Below, one piece after another: positions 48,759 to 59,700 of a stretch of DNA of 64,000 nucleotides. Location: contig JAZRDN010000043.1 of NCBI GenBank assembly GCA_045660295.1, forward strand, positions 62,001 through 126,000, read 5' to 3'. The position numbers were made by a program, and so were the translations under genes. Numbering within the stretch: position 1 is the stretch's first letter; each line of letters starts with the position of its first letter. Origin of the DNA: RGIG8775 sp045660295 (GTDB lineage: Bacteria > Bacillota > Clostridia > Oscillospirales > CAG-272). Under the pieces are notes generated by a model. The model was not told the origin of the DNA, did no database searches, and was given only the letters and a program-made list of their open reading frames with translations.

Positions 48759-50102
48759 ATGTCATCGAATTTGTATTGGATATGGCTTTCGCTCAGAATA
48801 GGGGCGGGAAGAAGCGGCTTTGTCGAGCTTCTCGAACACTTTGGAACGCCCGAAAATATATATTCAGCGGACACCTCCGAGCTGTTGCAGTTCAAGAAAA
48901 ACAAGTGGGATTCAAGGATAGACGCGCTTCTTGATAAAAATCTTGAAAGCGCGTACAATATCGAAAAATATTGCGCAAAAAAGCATATACAGATATTGAA
49001 ATACAAGGAAAAAGGATATCCCGTTCAGCTTTTGAATCTGAAAAATCCGCCTGTGATACTTTACGCAAAGGGTAATATAAATAACCTTGACAAAAAGGTC
49101 TGCATAAGTATAGTCGGAACACGAAAATTAACCGAATACGGACGTAAGTCCGCGTACAAAATAGGTTATGAGCTGGCTTCCGCAGGCGCTGTGGTCGTCA
49201 GCGGAATGGCTCTCGGAATAGACGCGGTCGCGGCCTGCGGAGCGCTTGACGCGCGCGGCAAAACGATAGCTGTGCTTGGAAGCGGAGTCGATTATATCTA
49301 TCCGTCAGTCCATAAAAAGCTCTCGGAGCAAATAATCAAAAACGGTCTGCTTCTCTCCGAATATCCGCCGCTCGAGGCGCCTACGAGAGGGAGCTTTCCC
49401 ACCAGAAACCGCATAATCAGCGGACTTTCGCAGGGAACTCTCGTTATTGAAGCCGACCAGCGAAGCGGAGCGCTTATCACCGCAAAGGACGCGATAATTC
49501 AGGGGCGCGATGTTTATTCGCTTCCCGGAAACGTCAATAATCCTACGTCGGAGGGTACAAATTCCCTTATAAAGGACGGCGCTACGCCGATAACCTGCGC
49601 GGCGGATATATTGGAAAATTATAAATACATTTACCGAGAAAGTCTCGACCTGTCCGCACTTTCGAGAATAGGAGACCGCTCCGAGCTTAAATTCGGCGCG
49701 CTTTCCGCCCACGGAGTGGACGAGGGAGACGACGGATTTGCCGTGAAAAAAGAGGGTGCGGTGTCCTCTTTGCTCCATTCGAAAAAAAGGGTGGATGGTC
49801 AAATCGTAAACCGTATGGTGGGTAACACCGACTTTCCCGAATTTGAAGCTCCTCCAAAGCTTCGGGAAATGAGCGAGGAGGAAAAACGCGCGGCGTCCGA
49901 TAACGATACCGCAAAGCTCCTTGAAGGGCTTGATGAAAAATATTTGAAAATTTATAATGCGATACCCGCAGGAGAGAATGTAAGCCTCGATACGGTGTGC
50001 CGCGCGGGCTACGACCCGCGTACGGCAATGTCGTTGCTTACCACTCTTGAAATGAAAGGACTTATAACAGTTCTTCCGGGCGGACTTTATCGCAGAAAAT
50101 AA
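48759..50102 (+). CDS. dprA: DNA processing protein DprA
   Basis: DprA binds incoming single-stranded DNA and loads RecA in natural transformation. The 447-residue protein has the SAM-like N-terminus and the Rossmann-like DprA core with ISIVGTRKLTEYG, VVSGMALGIDAVA, VLGSGVDYIYP and SEYPPLEAPTRGSFPTRNRI. A C-terminal winged helix (about 385-445) follows. A charged, low-complexity insert (about 290-375) separates core and winged helix and is longer than usual. GGAGG precedes the start. topA follows, as in many Clostridia. Confidence 0.93.
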   Translation: MSSNLYWIWLSLRIGAGRSGFVELLEHFGTPENIYSADTSELLQFKKNKWDSRIDALLDKNLESAYNIEKYCAKKHIQILKYKEKGYPVQLLNLKNPPVILYAKGNINNLDKKVCISIVGTRKLTEYGRKSAYKIGYELASAGAVVVSGMALGIDAVAACGALDARGKTIAVLGSGVDYIYPSVHKKLSEQIIKNGLLLSEYPPLEAPTRGSFPTRNRIISGLSQGTLVIEADQRSGALITAKDAIIQGRDVYSLPGNVNNPTSEGTNSLIKDGATPITCAADILENYKYIYRESLDLSALSRIGDRSELKFGALSAHGVDEGDDGFAVKKEGAVSSLLHSKKRVDGQIVNRMVGNTDFPEFEAPPKLREMSEEEKRAASDNDTAKLLEGLDEKYLKIYNAIPAGENVSLDTVCRAGYDPRTAMSLLTTLEMKGLITVLPGGLYRRK

Positions 50103-50150
50103 TATAAGCATACATACGTTTTGTCATTGTTTTGAGAAAGGAAAATTTTA

Positions 50151-52439
50151 ATGAGCAATCTTGTAATTATGGAGTCTCCAAATAAAATTGCGCCCGTGAA
50201 AAAGTACCTTGGCGCGAATTATAAGGTGATCGCTTCGGTGGGTCACGTAAGAGACCTTCCCAAAAGTACACTCGGTGTAGATATCGAAAACGATTTCGAG
50301 CCTCACTATATAAACATTCGCGGCAAGGGCGATGTTATCAAGGAAATACGCAAAGAAGCCAAGGCGGCTAAAAAAGTATTTCTCGCGACTGACCCTGACC
50401 GTGAGGGAGAAGCTATCGCGTGGCATCTTGCCAATACACTTGGTATTCCGCTTGATAAAACTCTCCGCGTAAGCTTTAACGAGATCACTCCGGGCGTTGT
50501 CAAGGCGGCAATCAAAGAGCCCAGAAACGTTGATATGAACATCGTAAACGCACAGCAGGCGCGCAGAATACTTGACAGAATAGTTGGCTATAAGCTCTCG
50601 CCCTTCCTTTGGAAGAACGTTAAGAGCGGACTTTCGGCAGGACGCGTTCAGTCGGCGGTAACGAGAATTATAGTTGACCGTGAGGAGGAGATACGCGCTT
50701 TTGTTCCCGAGGAATATTGGACCATAGACGCGGTCCTTTCCTGTGAGGAAAAGGAAAAGACCTTCCCCGTCCACTTCTACGGTGCGGACGGCAAGAAGAT
50801 AAAGATAAATAACGAGGACGAGGCAAATAAGATACTCGCGGCGCTTCGCGGTAAGGATTTCAAGGTCGTAAGCATCAAGCGCGCTAAGCGTAAAAAGAGC
50901 CCCATGCCTCCCTTTATCACCTCTACGCTTCAGCAGGAGGCGTCCAGAAAGCTCAACTTCCAGTCGGCGCGTATCATGCGCGTGGCTCAGGAGCTTTACG
51001 AGGGTATCAACCTTGGGGCTGAGCTTGGCGGCACACAGGGTCTTATTACGTATATGCGTACAGACTCGCCCAGAGTCTCGGTAGACGCGCAGAACGATGC
51101 CAGAGCGCTTATCGTCGAGAAATACGGCGACAAGTTTTGCCCTAAAACACCCAGAAACTATAAGTCCAGAGCGGGTGCACAGGACGCGCACGAGGCAATC
51201 AGACCCTCGCGCGTAGCCATTGAGCCCGCAATGATAAAGAAGAACCTTACTTCCGATCAGTATAAGCTCTATAAGCTTATATGGGAGCGCTTTGTTGCCA
51301 GCCAGATGGAGTCTGCCGAGCTTGATACGGTCAGCGCGGATTTCGATTGCGGCGGATATACCTTTAAGGCGAGCGGATACTCGGTTGCTTTTCAGGGCTA
51401 TATGGCGGTTTACGAGGAGAGCGAGGAGGAGCGCTTGCCCACCGCTGACGAGATCAAGGAGGTAAAGGATATACGTATTCCCAACCTTACCGAGGGACAG
51501 CATCTTGACGCTGAGTGTGTAACGCCCAACCGTCATTTCACCGAAGCGCCTCCGAGATATAACGAGGCTTCGCTTATCAAGTTCCTTGAGGAAAAGGGAA
51601 TCGGACGTCCGGGCACTTACGCGCCGATTATCACGACAATAGTTGCCAGAAGCTACGTTAAAAAAGAAAATAAGGCATTTGTTCCCACACAGCTCGGTGA
51701 GCTTATCACCAAACTGATGAAGGATAATTTCTCCGATATAGTTGACTATAAATTTACCGCTAACGTTGAGGGTGAGCTTGATAATATCGAAAAGGGTAAG
51801 GTCGAGCTTAACTCGGTGCTTTCCGACTTCTGGAAGGGCTTTGAAAAGGAGCTTATCGAAGCCGAGAAAAATATCGGAAGCGATGGTATTGAGGTTCCCG
51901 TCGAGGAAACCGACATCATATGCGACAAGTGCGGAAGCAGAATGATAGTAAAGAGCGGACGCTTCGGAAAATTCGCGGCTTGTCCCAACTATCCGAACTG
52001 TAAGAATACCAAGCCCTTGGATGGTGGCGATAACAAGATCAAGAGCGAGGACGCAGTGTCAGACTTCAAGTGCGAAAAGTGCGGAAGCGATATGATACTC
52101 AAAAAGGGTCCCTTTGGAGTGTTCTATGCTTGCTCCAACTATCCCGAATGTAAATTCACAAAGCAGAAAACAGAGCCTGTTGACGCTCCCTGTCCCAAGT
52201 GCGGATCCACCGTGCTTACCAGACACGGACGTAACGGCAAGACTGTTTTCTATAGCTGTGAGAAATATCCCGAGTGCGACTTCTCGTCGTGGGATATGCC
52301 TGTTAATGAAAAATGTCCGGACTGCGGCGAAACTCTTTTCCGCAAAAAGGGCAGAGTTCCTATGATCATTTGCCATAACGAAAAGTGCGGATATAAGCGC
52401 AAGGCGGATGACGGACAGACAGAAGAAAACAACGATTAA
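50151..52439 (+). CDS. topA: DNA topoisomerase I
   Basis: TopA relaxes negative supercoils. The 762-residue protein has the Toprim glutamate E8 and the acidic DPDREGEA (81-88), and the nucleophilic Y301 in ITYMRTDS. The C-terminal part has four C4 zinc ribbons of the form CxKCG...CxNYPxC: CDKCG, CEKCG, CPKCG and CPDCG. Four ribbons are within the normal range. The start follows GAAAGGA. It lies 48 bp after dprA and before trmFO. Confidence 0.96.
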   Translation: MSNLVIMESPNKIAPVKKYLGANYKVIASVGHVRDLPKSTLGVDIENDFEPHYINIRGKGDVIKEIRKEAKAAKKVFLATDPDREGEAIAWHLANTLGIPLDKTLRVSFNEITPGVVKAAIKEPRNVDMNIVNAQQARRILDRIVGYKLSPFLWKNVKSGLSAGRVQSAVTRIIVDREEEIRAFVPEEYWTIDAVLSCEEKEKTFPVHFYGADGKKIKINNEDEANKILAALRGKDFKVVSIKRAKRKKSPMPPFITSTLQQEASRKLNFQSARIMRVAQELYEGINLGAELGGTQGLITYMRTDSPRVSVDAQNDARALIVEKYGDKFCPKTPRNYKSRAGAQDAHEAIRPSRVAIEPAMIKKNLTSDQYKLYKLIWERFVASQMESAELDTVSADFDCGGYTFKASGYSVAFQGYMAVYEESEEERLPTADEIKEVKDIRIPNLTEGQHLDAECVTPNRHFTEAPPRYNEASLIKFLEEKGIGRPGTYAPIITTIVARSYVKKENKAFVPTQLGELITKLMKDNFSDIVDYKFTANVEGELDNIEKGKVELNSVLSDFWKGFEKELIEAEKNIGSDGIEVPVEETDIICDKCGSRMIVKSGRFGKFAACPNYPNCKNTKPLDGGDNKIKSEDAVSDFKCEKCGSDMILKKGPFGVFYACSNYPECKFTKQKTEPVDAPCPKCGSTVLTRHGRNGKTVFYSCEKYPECDFSSWDMPVNEKCPDCGETLFRKKGRVPMIICHNEKCGYKRKADDGQTEENND

Positions 52440-52440
52440 T

Positions 52441-52458
52441 GAGGCGCGAATGCGCCTC
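52441..52458. other. Short GC-rich hairpin between topA and trmFO
   Basis: A perfect 7-bp stem, GAGGCGC-GAAT-GCGCCTC (52441-52447 with 52452-52458), follows the topA stop codon at once. No T-run follows, so it is more likely an mRNA 3'-end protector or processing site than a terminator. GAGGCG is repeated at 52471 as the trmFO ribosome site, so the hairpin's 3' arm could compete with it. Confidence 0.6.
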
Positions 52459-52481
52459 AAAAAGACAAATGAGGCGTGTTT

Positions 52482-53813
52482 ATGAAAGATACAATTAATG
52501 TTTACGGCGCGGGTCTTGCGGGTTGCGAGGCTGCGTGGCAGATAGCGCAGAGGGGTATAAAGGTCAGGCTTTTTGAAATGAAGCCCGAAAAATTTACACC
52601 CGCGCATCACTCAAATAATTTTGCTGAGCTGGTTTGTTCCAACTCTCTGCGCTCCGACCGCGTGACAAACGCCGTCGGCTTGCTTAAGGAGGAGCTTTCG
52701 AGAATGGGCTCGCTTATAATGGAGGCGGCTTACGCCACCAGAGTTCCCGCAGGCTCGGCGCTGGCTGTGGATAGAGAGCTTTTTTCGGCTTACGTTACCG
52801 AAAAGATACGAAATCACGAAAATATTGATATTGTAAACCAAGAGGTGCATAATATAAGCGATGACGAAATAACCGTTGTGGCTACAGGTCCGCTTACCTC
52901 GGACAAAATGGCGGACTATATCGAAAATGGACTTGGTTGCCGCGGACTTCACTTTTTTGACGCGGCGGCACCGATAGTTGACTTTTCCACGGTAAATATG
53001 GACGTGGCTTTCTTTGCTTCACGATACGATAAGGGCGATGCCGATTACATCAATTGCCCCATGACAAAGGAGCAGTACGATGTCTTTTACGAGGCGCTCG
53101 TGTCGGCGGAGGAGGCTGAGCTTAAGGACTTTGACCGCGAAATGCAAAAGGAGCTTAAGGTCTTTGAGGGCTGTATGCCGGTTGAGGTGATGGCAAAGAG
53201 AGGATATGACACTCTCCGATACGGACCGCTTAAGCCGGTGGGCTTGGTGGATTCGCGCACGGGTAAGGAGTCTTACGCCGTCGTTCAGCTCCGCAAGGAG
53301 AACGCCGAGGGAAGCATGTACAATCTCGTGGGCTTCCAGACCCACCTTACCTTCCCCGAGCAGAGACGTGTTTTCAGACTAATCCCGGGACTTGAAAACG
53401 CCGAGTTTATGAGATACGGTATCATGCATAGAAATACTTATCTCAACTCTCCCGACCTGCTTGCGGCCGATTATTCTATGAGAAATAAGCCAAACGTCTT
53501 TTTTGCGGGACAGATGACGGGCGTTGAGGGCTACATTGAGTCAACAGGCTCGGGCTTTGTGGCGGGGCTTAACGCCGCGCTCAGAGCTATGGATAAGGAC
53601 CCGATCATATTCCCAAGAACCACGATGATAGGCGCTATGGCGCATTACGTGGAGAATGGCGGAACAGGCGAGTTCGTTCCTATGAACGCCAATTTCGGAA
53701 TAGTAGAGCCGTTGCCGATGAGGGTCAAGGGCGGAAAGGTTGCGAGATACGAGGTGGTGGCAGCCAGAGCGCTTGAAGCCATCGAAAATATCAAACCACT
53801 TGTAGTTGTGTGA
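52482..53813 (+). CDS. trmFO: Methylenetetrahydrofolate--tRNA-(uracil(54)-C(5))-methyltransferase TrmFO
   Basis: TrmFO makes 5-methyluridine at tRNA position 54 with folate as the carbon donor and FADH2 as reductant. The 443-residue protein has the FAD motif VYGAGLAGCEAAWQ (8-21), the family segment HHSNNFAELVCSNSLRSD, and the C-terminal ESTGSGFVAGLNAALRA. ATG 52482 lies 7 nt after GAGG; the frame extends to GTG 52476. It follows topA by 42 bp, a conserved pair in Bacillota. Confidence 0.95.
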   Translation: MKDTINVYGAGLAGCEAAWQIAQRGIKVRLFEMKPEKFTPAHHSNNFAELVCSNSLRSDRVTNAVGLLKEELSRMGSLIMEAAYATRVPAGSALAVDRELFSAYVTEKIRNHENIDIVNQEVHNISDDEITVVATGPLTSDKMADYIENGLGCRGLHFFDAAAPIVDFSTVNMDVAFFASRYDKGDADYINCPMTKEQYDVFYEALVSAEEAELKDFDREMQKELKVFEGCMPVEVMAKRGYDTLRYGPLKPVGLVDSRTGKESYAVVQLRKENAEGSMYNLVGFQTHLTFPEQRRVFRLIPGLENAEFMRYGIMHRNTYLNSPDLLAADYSMRNKPNVFFAGQMTGVEGYIESTGSGFVAGLNAALRAMDKDPIIFPRTTMIGAMAHYVENGGTGEFVPMNANFGIVEPLPMRVKGGKVARYEVVAARALEAIENIKPLVVV

Positions 53814-53828
53814 AAGGAGCGGTAAACC

Positions 53829-54902
53829 GTGAGAATAATTGTTGACGTAATGGGCGGCGATAACGCTCCCCTTGAAACGGTAAAGGGCGTGTGTATGGCG
53901 GCGGCTGAATATCCCGCTACGTATATCCTTGTGGGCGACAAGAATGAGATCACAAGAGTCGCTGATGAAAACGGACTTGATCCGAGCGACTTTGATATAA
54001 TACATACCGAAACGGTTATCACAATGGATGATGCTCCGCTTTCCGTAATGCGTGATAAGCACGATTCGTCCATGAGCATCGGACTTCGTATGCTCGCCGA
54101 GGGAAAGGGCGACGCATTCGTAAGCACGGGCAACACGGGCGCACTTTTTACGGGCGCTACGCTTATAGTCAGAAAAATAAAGGGAATAAACTGCGCGGCG
54201 CTTGCAAGCGTGCTTCCCATGAATCCGCCCCTCCTTTTACTTGATTGCGGCGCGAATATAACGGTCAGCGACGAGAGCATGGAGCAGTTCGCGGCGATGG
54301 GCTCGGCTTATATGAAGAAAATGTATGAGCTTGAAAGCCCCCGCGTAGGACTTCTCAATAACGGCGCCGAGGAGCAGAAGGGAACCGAGCTTCAGAGGGC
54401 GGCGTATAAACGCCTCGCGGCTCGCGAGGGCTTGAATTTCGTGGGTAACGTTGAAGCTAATCTTATTCCCTATGACGCTTGCGACGTGCTTGTAACCGAC
54501 GGGTTTACGGGTAACATCCTGCTTAAGAGTACCGAGGGTATGGGCAGACTGATGCGCGACACTATAAAGGAAATTTACTCGGGTAAAATCGCAAAGGCTT
54601 CGGCAATTGTAGTTAAAAAGAAGCTCGAAGGCGTGAAAAAGAATTTTGACGCGAGAGAGCATGGCGGAGCACCGCTTCTCGGTATCTCAAAGCCAGTTAT
54701 CAAATCTCACGGCTCATCGGATGCCAAGGCGTTCAAGAGCGCTATCAGACAGGCTATAAATTACCATAGCTCGGGCATAGTTTACGATATAGCCGAGGTT
54801 GCCGCCGAGTTCGTTGAGCGCAGACGTATAGAAAAGGAAGCGCTCGAAGCGCTTGAAAGCACCGAAAACATTGAAAACGTTAAGGAAGAAAACAAACAAT
54901 GA
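53829..54902 (+). CDS. plsX: Phosphate acyltransferase PlsX
   Basis: PlsX converts acyl-ACP to acyl-phosphate, the donor for PlsY in phospholipid synthesis. The 357-residue protein starts VDVMGGDNAP (5-14) and has STGNTGALFTGATLIV, LLNNGAEEQKGTEL and VTDGFTGNILLKSTEG as in the family. The start is GTG 53829, behind AGGAG. Its last codons overlap the rnc start by 4 bp. acpP, which usually lies between plsX and rnc, is missing. Confidence 0.95.
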   Translation: MRIIVDVMGGDNAPLETVKGVCMAAAEYPATYILVGDKNEITRVADENGLDPSDFDIIHTETVITMDDAPLSVMRDKHDSSMSIGLRMLAEGKGDAFVSTGNTGALFTGATLIVRKIKGINCAALASVLPMNPPLLLLDCGANITVSDESMEQFAAMGSAYMKKMYELESPRVGLLNNGAEEQKGTELQRAAYKRLAAREGLNFVGNVEANLIPYDACDVLVTDGFTGNILLKSTEGMGRLMRDTIKEIYSGKIAKASAIVVKKKLEGVKKNFDAREHGGAPLLGISKPVIKSHGSSDAKAFKSAIRQAINYHSSGIVYDIAEVAAEFVERRRIEKEALEALESTENIENVKEENKQ

Positions 54903-55612
54903 TGCCAAAAGAAATGTCCTTGCTTGAGGAAAAGATAGGATATAAATTCAAAAACAGCGACCTGCTTACAACGGCGCTTACGCACTCGTCCTATTCAAAC
55001 GAGCTGAGAGCCAAAAAGATTTCGATAAACTGCAATGAGAGACTTGAATTTTTGGGTGACTCGGTGCTGTCGATAATCGTAAGCGAGTATCTCTTTATAA
55101 AAAATAAATTCCTTCCCGAGGGCGAGCTTACCAAGCTCCGTGCCGAGCTTGTGTGTGAAAAGGCACTGTCCAAATACGCTTCCGAGATAGGGCTGGGAGA
55201 TTATATGTTCCTCGGTCACGGCGAGGAAAAGAACAACGGCAGAAGCCGCCGTTCGATAATCGCCGATGCCTTTGAGGCTTTGCTTGCGGCTATATATCTC
55301 GATTCGGATAACGATAAGGAGACGGTAGCTAAGTTCCTCATGCCCTTTGTCAAGGCGGAGATAAAGGATATCTCCACCGAGGGGCGCAATACCACCGACT
55401 ATAAGACCGCGCTTCAGCAGTTTGTTCAGCAGACAGAGGGCGATTTTCTTGAATATATTGTCGTAGGTGAGAGCGGTCCCGATCATATGAAGACCTTTGA
55501 GGTCGAGGCAAAGCTCAATTCCAACGTCATCGGACGAGGAAAAGGGCGCTCAAAGCGCGAGGCTGAGCAGAACGCAGCCAAGCAGGCGCTTGAGCTTTTT
55601 GGAGAGGCTTAA
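54899..55612 (+). CDS. rnc: Ribonuclease III
   Basis: RNase III cuts double-stranded RNA and processes rRNA precursors. The 237-residue protein has the catalytic signature NERLEFLGDSVL (46-57), a second acidic site near ADAFEALLAAIYLD, and a C-terminal double-stranded RNA-binding domain (about 157-235). Two adjacent in-frame ATGs exist (54899 and 54902); the first is used because it overlaps the plsX stop. It is followed by a radical SAM gene and smc, the classic Bacillota order. Confidence 0.95.
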   Translation: MMPKEMSLLEEKIGYKFKNSDLLTTALTHSSYSNELRAKKISINCNERLEFLGDSVLSIIVSEYLFIKNKFLPEGELTKLRAELVCEKALSKYASEIGLGDYMFLGHGEEKNNGRSRRSIIADAFEALLAAIYLDSDNDKETVAKFLMPFVKAEIKDISTEGRNTTDYKTALQQFVQQTEGDFLEYIVVGESGPDHMKTFEVEAKLNSNVIGRGKGRSKREAEQNAAKQALELFGEA

Positions 55613-55665
55613 AGAACGCCGAAAACACGGGGAAACGGACAGGCTTCCCCTTTTTAGAGGTGTAA

Positions 55666-56679
55666 ATGAAACACGTAAATATACCCATTTTTATCCCCCA
55701 TTTGGGGTGTCCGAACAATTGCGTTTTCTGCAATCAGCGCTCAATTTCGGGTAAACAGAGCTTTGTATGTGAAAGCGTTGACGAAGAAATAAAAAACGCG
55801 CTTTCTACAATAGGCGAGGATTGCGAGACCGAAATTGCCTTTTTCGGCGGATCGTTTACAGGAATAGACAGAGAACTGATGATATATCTTCTCGATACCG
55901 CGCAGAAATATATAGACGACGGCAGAGTAAAGAGCATCAGACTTTCCACGCGCCCCGATTACATAAATGACGAGATACTTGAAATCTTGTCACGCTACGG
56001 CGTAAAGACCGTGGAGCTGGGGCTTCAAAGTATGGACGAAAATGTACTTTTCGCAACAAAAAGAGGTCATAGCGCAAGGCAGGGCGCCGAGGCGTGCAGA
56101 CTTGTCAAAAAATACGGCTTTTCTCTTGTGGGGCAAATGATGGTGGGGCTTCCCGAGTCCACCCCCGAAAGTGAAAAATATACAGCCGAATTGCTTTGCG
56201 AGCTTGGCGTTGATGCCGTGAGAATTTATCCTACGGTTGTGTTTTTCGATACAGAGCTTTGTGATATGGCAAAGGCAGGGGAATATACTCCCATTGACAA
56301 TGATAACGCGGTAATGCGTACTAAAGAGCTGTTGAAAATATTCGACCGAGAGGGTGTTGAATGTATCCGTGTGGGACTGTGTGCATCGGAAAATCTTTCG
56401 TCGGCAGATGCCGTTTACGGCGGCGCTAATCATAGCGCCATAGGCGAGCTTGCTATGGGCGAGGTCTACTTTGATAAAATGTGTGAGACGGTTGAAAAAA
56501 ACGGCGGTATAGAGGGTAAAAAAGTGATTTTTTACGTCTCAAAAGGCTCTACCTCAAAGGCGGTAGGTCAAAAACGAAAAAATATTGAGAGAATTTGCAA
56601 AAAATATTCGCCTTTGAGCGTAAAAGTCCTTGAAAAAAATGAAATTTTGGGTTATAATATAATAATAGACATTATATAA
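55666..56679 (+). CDS. Radical SAM protein (Elp3-like)
   Basis: The 337-residue protein has the cluster-binding C15, C19 and C22 (GCPNNCVFC) and an EIAFFGGSFTGID motif of the Elp3/TIM-barrel group, plus LRLSTRPDY-type and VELGLQSM strands. No acetyltransferase domain is fused. Homologues lie between rnc and smc in many Clostridia and have no assigned function. It is likely involved in RNA or cofactor modification. The C-terminal third is divergent. AGAGGTG sets the start. Confidence 0.85.
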   Translation: MKHVNIPIFIPHLGCPNNCVFCNQRSISGKQSFVCESVDEEIKNALSTIGEDCETEIAFFGGSFTGIDRELMIYLLDTAQKYIDDGRVKSIRLSTRPDYINDEILEILSRYGVKTVELGLQSMDENVLFATKRGHSARQGAEACRLVKKYGFSLVGQMMVGLPESTPESEKYTAELLCELGVDAVRIYPTVVFFDTELCDMAKAGEYTPIDNDNAVMRTKELLKIFDREGVECIRVGLCASENLSSADAVYGGANHSAIGELAMGEVYFDKMCETVEKNGGIEGKKVIFYVSKGSTSKAVGQKRKNIERICKKYSPLSVKVLEKNEILGYNIIIDII

Positions 56680-56741
56680 ATATTATTTAATGGCTGATAA
56701 TCGCTTGAAGATATAAAATACGTGAAAAGGAGGCGGTCCCC

Positions 56742-59700
56742 TTGTATCTTAAATCACTTGAACTTCAGGGCTTTAAATCTTTCCCCGACAAAACCAAGCT
56801 TAACTTTGAATCGGGTGCTACGGTTATAGTCGGTCCCAACGGAAGCGGAAAGTCGAATATATCGGATGCCATGAGATGGGTTCTCGGTGAGCTTTCTTCA
56901 AAGAATATCCGCGGAAACAAAATGGAGGATATTATCTTCGGAGGCTCGGAGAGCCGTAAGCAAATGGGCTATGCCGAGGTCTCGGTGACTTTTGACAATC
57001 GCGACCCCGATTCGCGCCTTGATTGCGACTATGACGAGGTAACAGTAACACGCCGTTACTACCGTTCGGGAGATAGCGAATATTACATAAACCGCCAGGC
57101 AGTGCGTTTGCGCGATATTTACGAGCTGTTTATGAATACGGGTATCGGACGTGACGGATATTCTATCATCGGTCAGGGTAAGATAGCCGAGATAATCTCG
57201 CGCAAGAGCGATGAGAGAAGAAGTATTTTCGAGGACGCCTCGGGAATCGCTAAGTACAGACATAAAAAGAACGATACCGAGCGTAAGCTGGCTGAGGTCG
57301 AGGATAATATGACCCGTATCAACGACGTCTTTATCGAGGTGTCGGCACAGGTCGCTCCCCTTGAAAAAGAGGCTGAAAAGGCGTCTCGCGCCATTGAGCT
57401 TCTTGAGACCAAGAAGCGCGTTGACGTTCAGCTTTGGCTTTTTGATACCGAAAAGCTTCGCGCCGAGATATCCGAGGTTGAGAAGCTCTATAACGAATCG
57501 GCGTTCACGCTTCAGACCATGAACGAGACTATCGAGTCTTACGAGACTCAGAACGAGAAGCTTTTTGAAAATTCACAGCGCGGTAAGTACGAGTCGGAAA
57601 GGCTTCTTACAGGTATTAACGAGCAGACTAAAATAAATCATAATCTCGACAGCGAGTATAGGGTGGCGGAAACCAATATCCTGCACACCACCGAAATGCT
57701 TTCGGGCGCAGGTGAGATAATAAAGTCTTACGAGCGTTCTATCGAGCGTGAGACTGCGGGCATCGCCGAAAGGCAGGCAAAAATAGCCGAGCTTGAAGCC
57801 AAGCTCGCACAGCAGAGAAAAGAGCAGGAGGAAGCGGGCGCAAAGCAGACCGAGCTTAAAAAGCAGGCTGATACCCTCGACCTTCAGATCGCCGAGGCTC
57901 TGGACGATATCAGAGCTCACGAAAAGGAAGCAACCGACATTAAGGTTCGTCTTTCGGTAATAGATACCGCAAGAGAGAACGACGACGGAAAGAATAGCTC
58001 TACACTTGAGGAAATTGAAAAATACGATAAGCTCTCCGCGGAGATAGGCGAAAAGATAGCCAAGTCGGAAAAGACTGTGGCGGGCTACGACTCGTCTATC
58101 ACCGAGACAAGCTCAGATATAAACGCTAAGACGGCAACGCTTGACGCCAAGTATGCCGAGCGCGATGATATCGAGGAGCGTTCGGGCGAGCTTAAGCTTA
58201 AGCGCGATGCCGCAAATCAGCGAATTGAGACCTTCCGCGCTATGGAAGAACAGTTCGAGGGCTATAGCAATAGCGTAAGATATGTGATGAAGGCTTACGC
58301 CGAGGGCAAGATCACCGATAAAAGCGGCAATCAGTGCGGTAAGATATACGGTCCGTTCTCCAAGGTCATAAACGTTGAGGATAAGTATATCACCGCCATA
58401 GAGACCGCCCTTGCGGCTAACCTTCAGCATATCGTTGTCGAGGATGAGGACACCGCAAAGAACGCAATGTTTGCGCTTAAACGCGCCGAAGCGGGACGGG
58501 CTACATTTTTCCCCGTTACGTCCATGCAGCCCCAGACGGTTACCTACGAGATGGAGGAATCCAGAAACTTTGACGGGTTTATCTCGTACGCCGACGAGCT
58601 TGTGGAGTGCGAGGATAAGTTCCTCAATATCGTTTCCTCGCTTCTTGGCAGAACCGTGGTCTTTGATAATATAGACAACGCCACTAAAATGGCTAAGTCG
58701 CTTAAATACAGAGTCAAGGCGGTCACGCTTGACGGACAGCAGATACAGGTGGGCGGTTCGTTCACGGGCGGTTCGGTAAAGAGCCGCGGCAGTATCCTTT
58801 CGCGTAGCGGCGAGATAAAGCGCCTTGAGGAGGAGCTTAATACCATCGAGAAAGAGATGGCGGCTCTCTCGGCTAAGCTCGACGTTCTTGATAAGAGCAT
58901 ACAGGATATAGAGGACGAGAGAAGCTCGCTTGAGGATAAGCGTAGGATCCTTGAGGTCATGAGAAGCGGCGAGAATACTACTCTCGAACAGAATAAGGCA
59001 AAGCTCGAAGCCAATAAAAACCTTGCCGATAAGCTTCGTATGGACTACGGAAGCGTCGTCGAGCAGAGACGCAGATACGAGGAGGAGGCAGAGAGCCTTA
59101 ACGCTAAGGCTCGCGAGCTTGAGCAGTCTATCGCCGAGATCACAGAATTCAGAGTTGCCAAGGACGTGGAGCGCGGAGAACTGCTTGAGGCGGCTGAAAA
59201 GCTTTCCGAGCGAATGACCGAGCTTTATATCAAGGTGAACGAGACCGAAAAGGATATCGCCACCGAGCAGACCTTCCTCGGTTCGGGAAATGATAATATG
59301 GCTGAGCTTAACGCCAAGATAGCCGAGCAGACTCAGAAAATAGAGAACTATAAGCTCCAGATAGAGACGTTTGAAAACTCTCAGAAGGAAAACCGCGCGG
59401 CGCTTGAGCGCGGTGAGAAGCTGCTTGCCGAGCTTAACGCAAAACGCGCGCTTGTGGAGCAGGATACCTCTGAGTTTGACAGAAAGCTCAACGCCATGAG
59501 CAATAAGATCAGAGAAAAGCGCGACGAGCGTGAGCAGGTGTTCAGAGAACATACCAAAAACGAGAACAAACTCAATTCGCTTAAAAACGAGCAGGATAAG
59601 CTTGCCACCAGACTTTGGGACGATCACGAAATGACCAGAGCCGAGGCGGTGGCTCTCGGATATCCGCCTATTACACAGGTGACCAGAGCCGCTACTGCCG

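Noticed and set aside
50148..51536. Open frame of about 460 codons antisense to topA
   Set aside because: It is a shadow of topA's codon use. No ribosome site or known motif is present.
58113..59627. Open frame of about 500 codons antisense to smc
   Set aside because: Leu/Lys-rich composition mirrors the coiled-coil codons of smc. The sense strand is certain.
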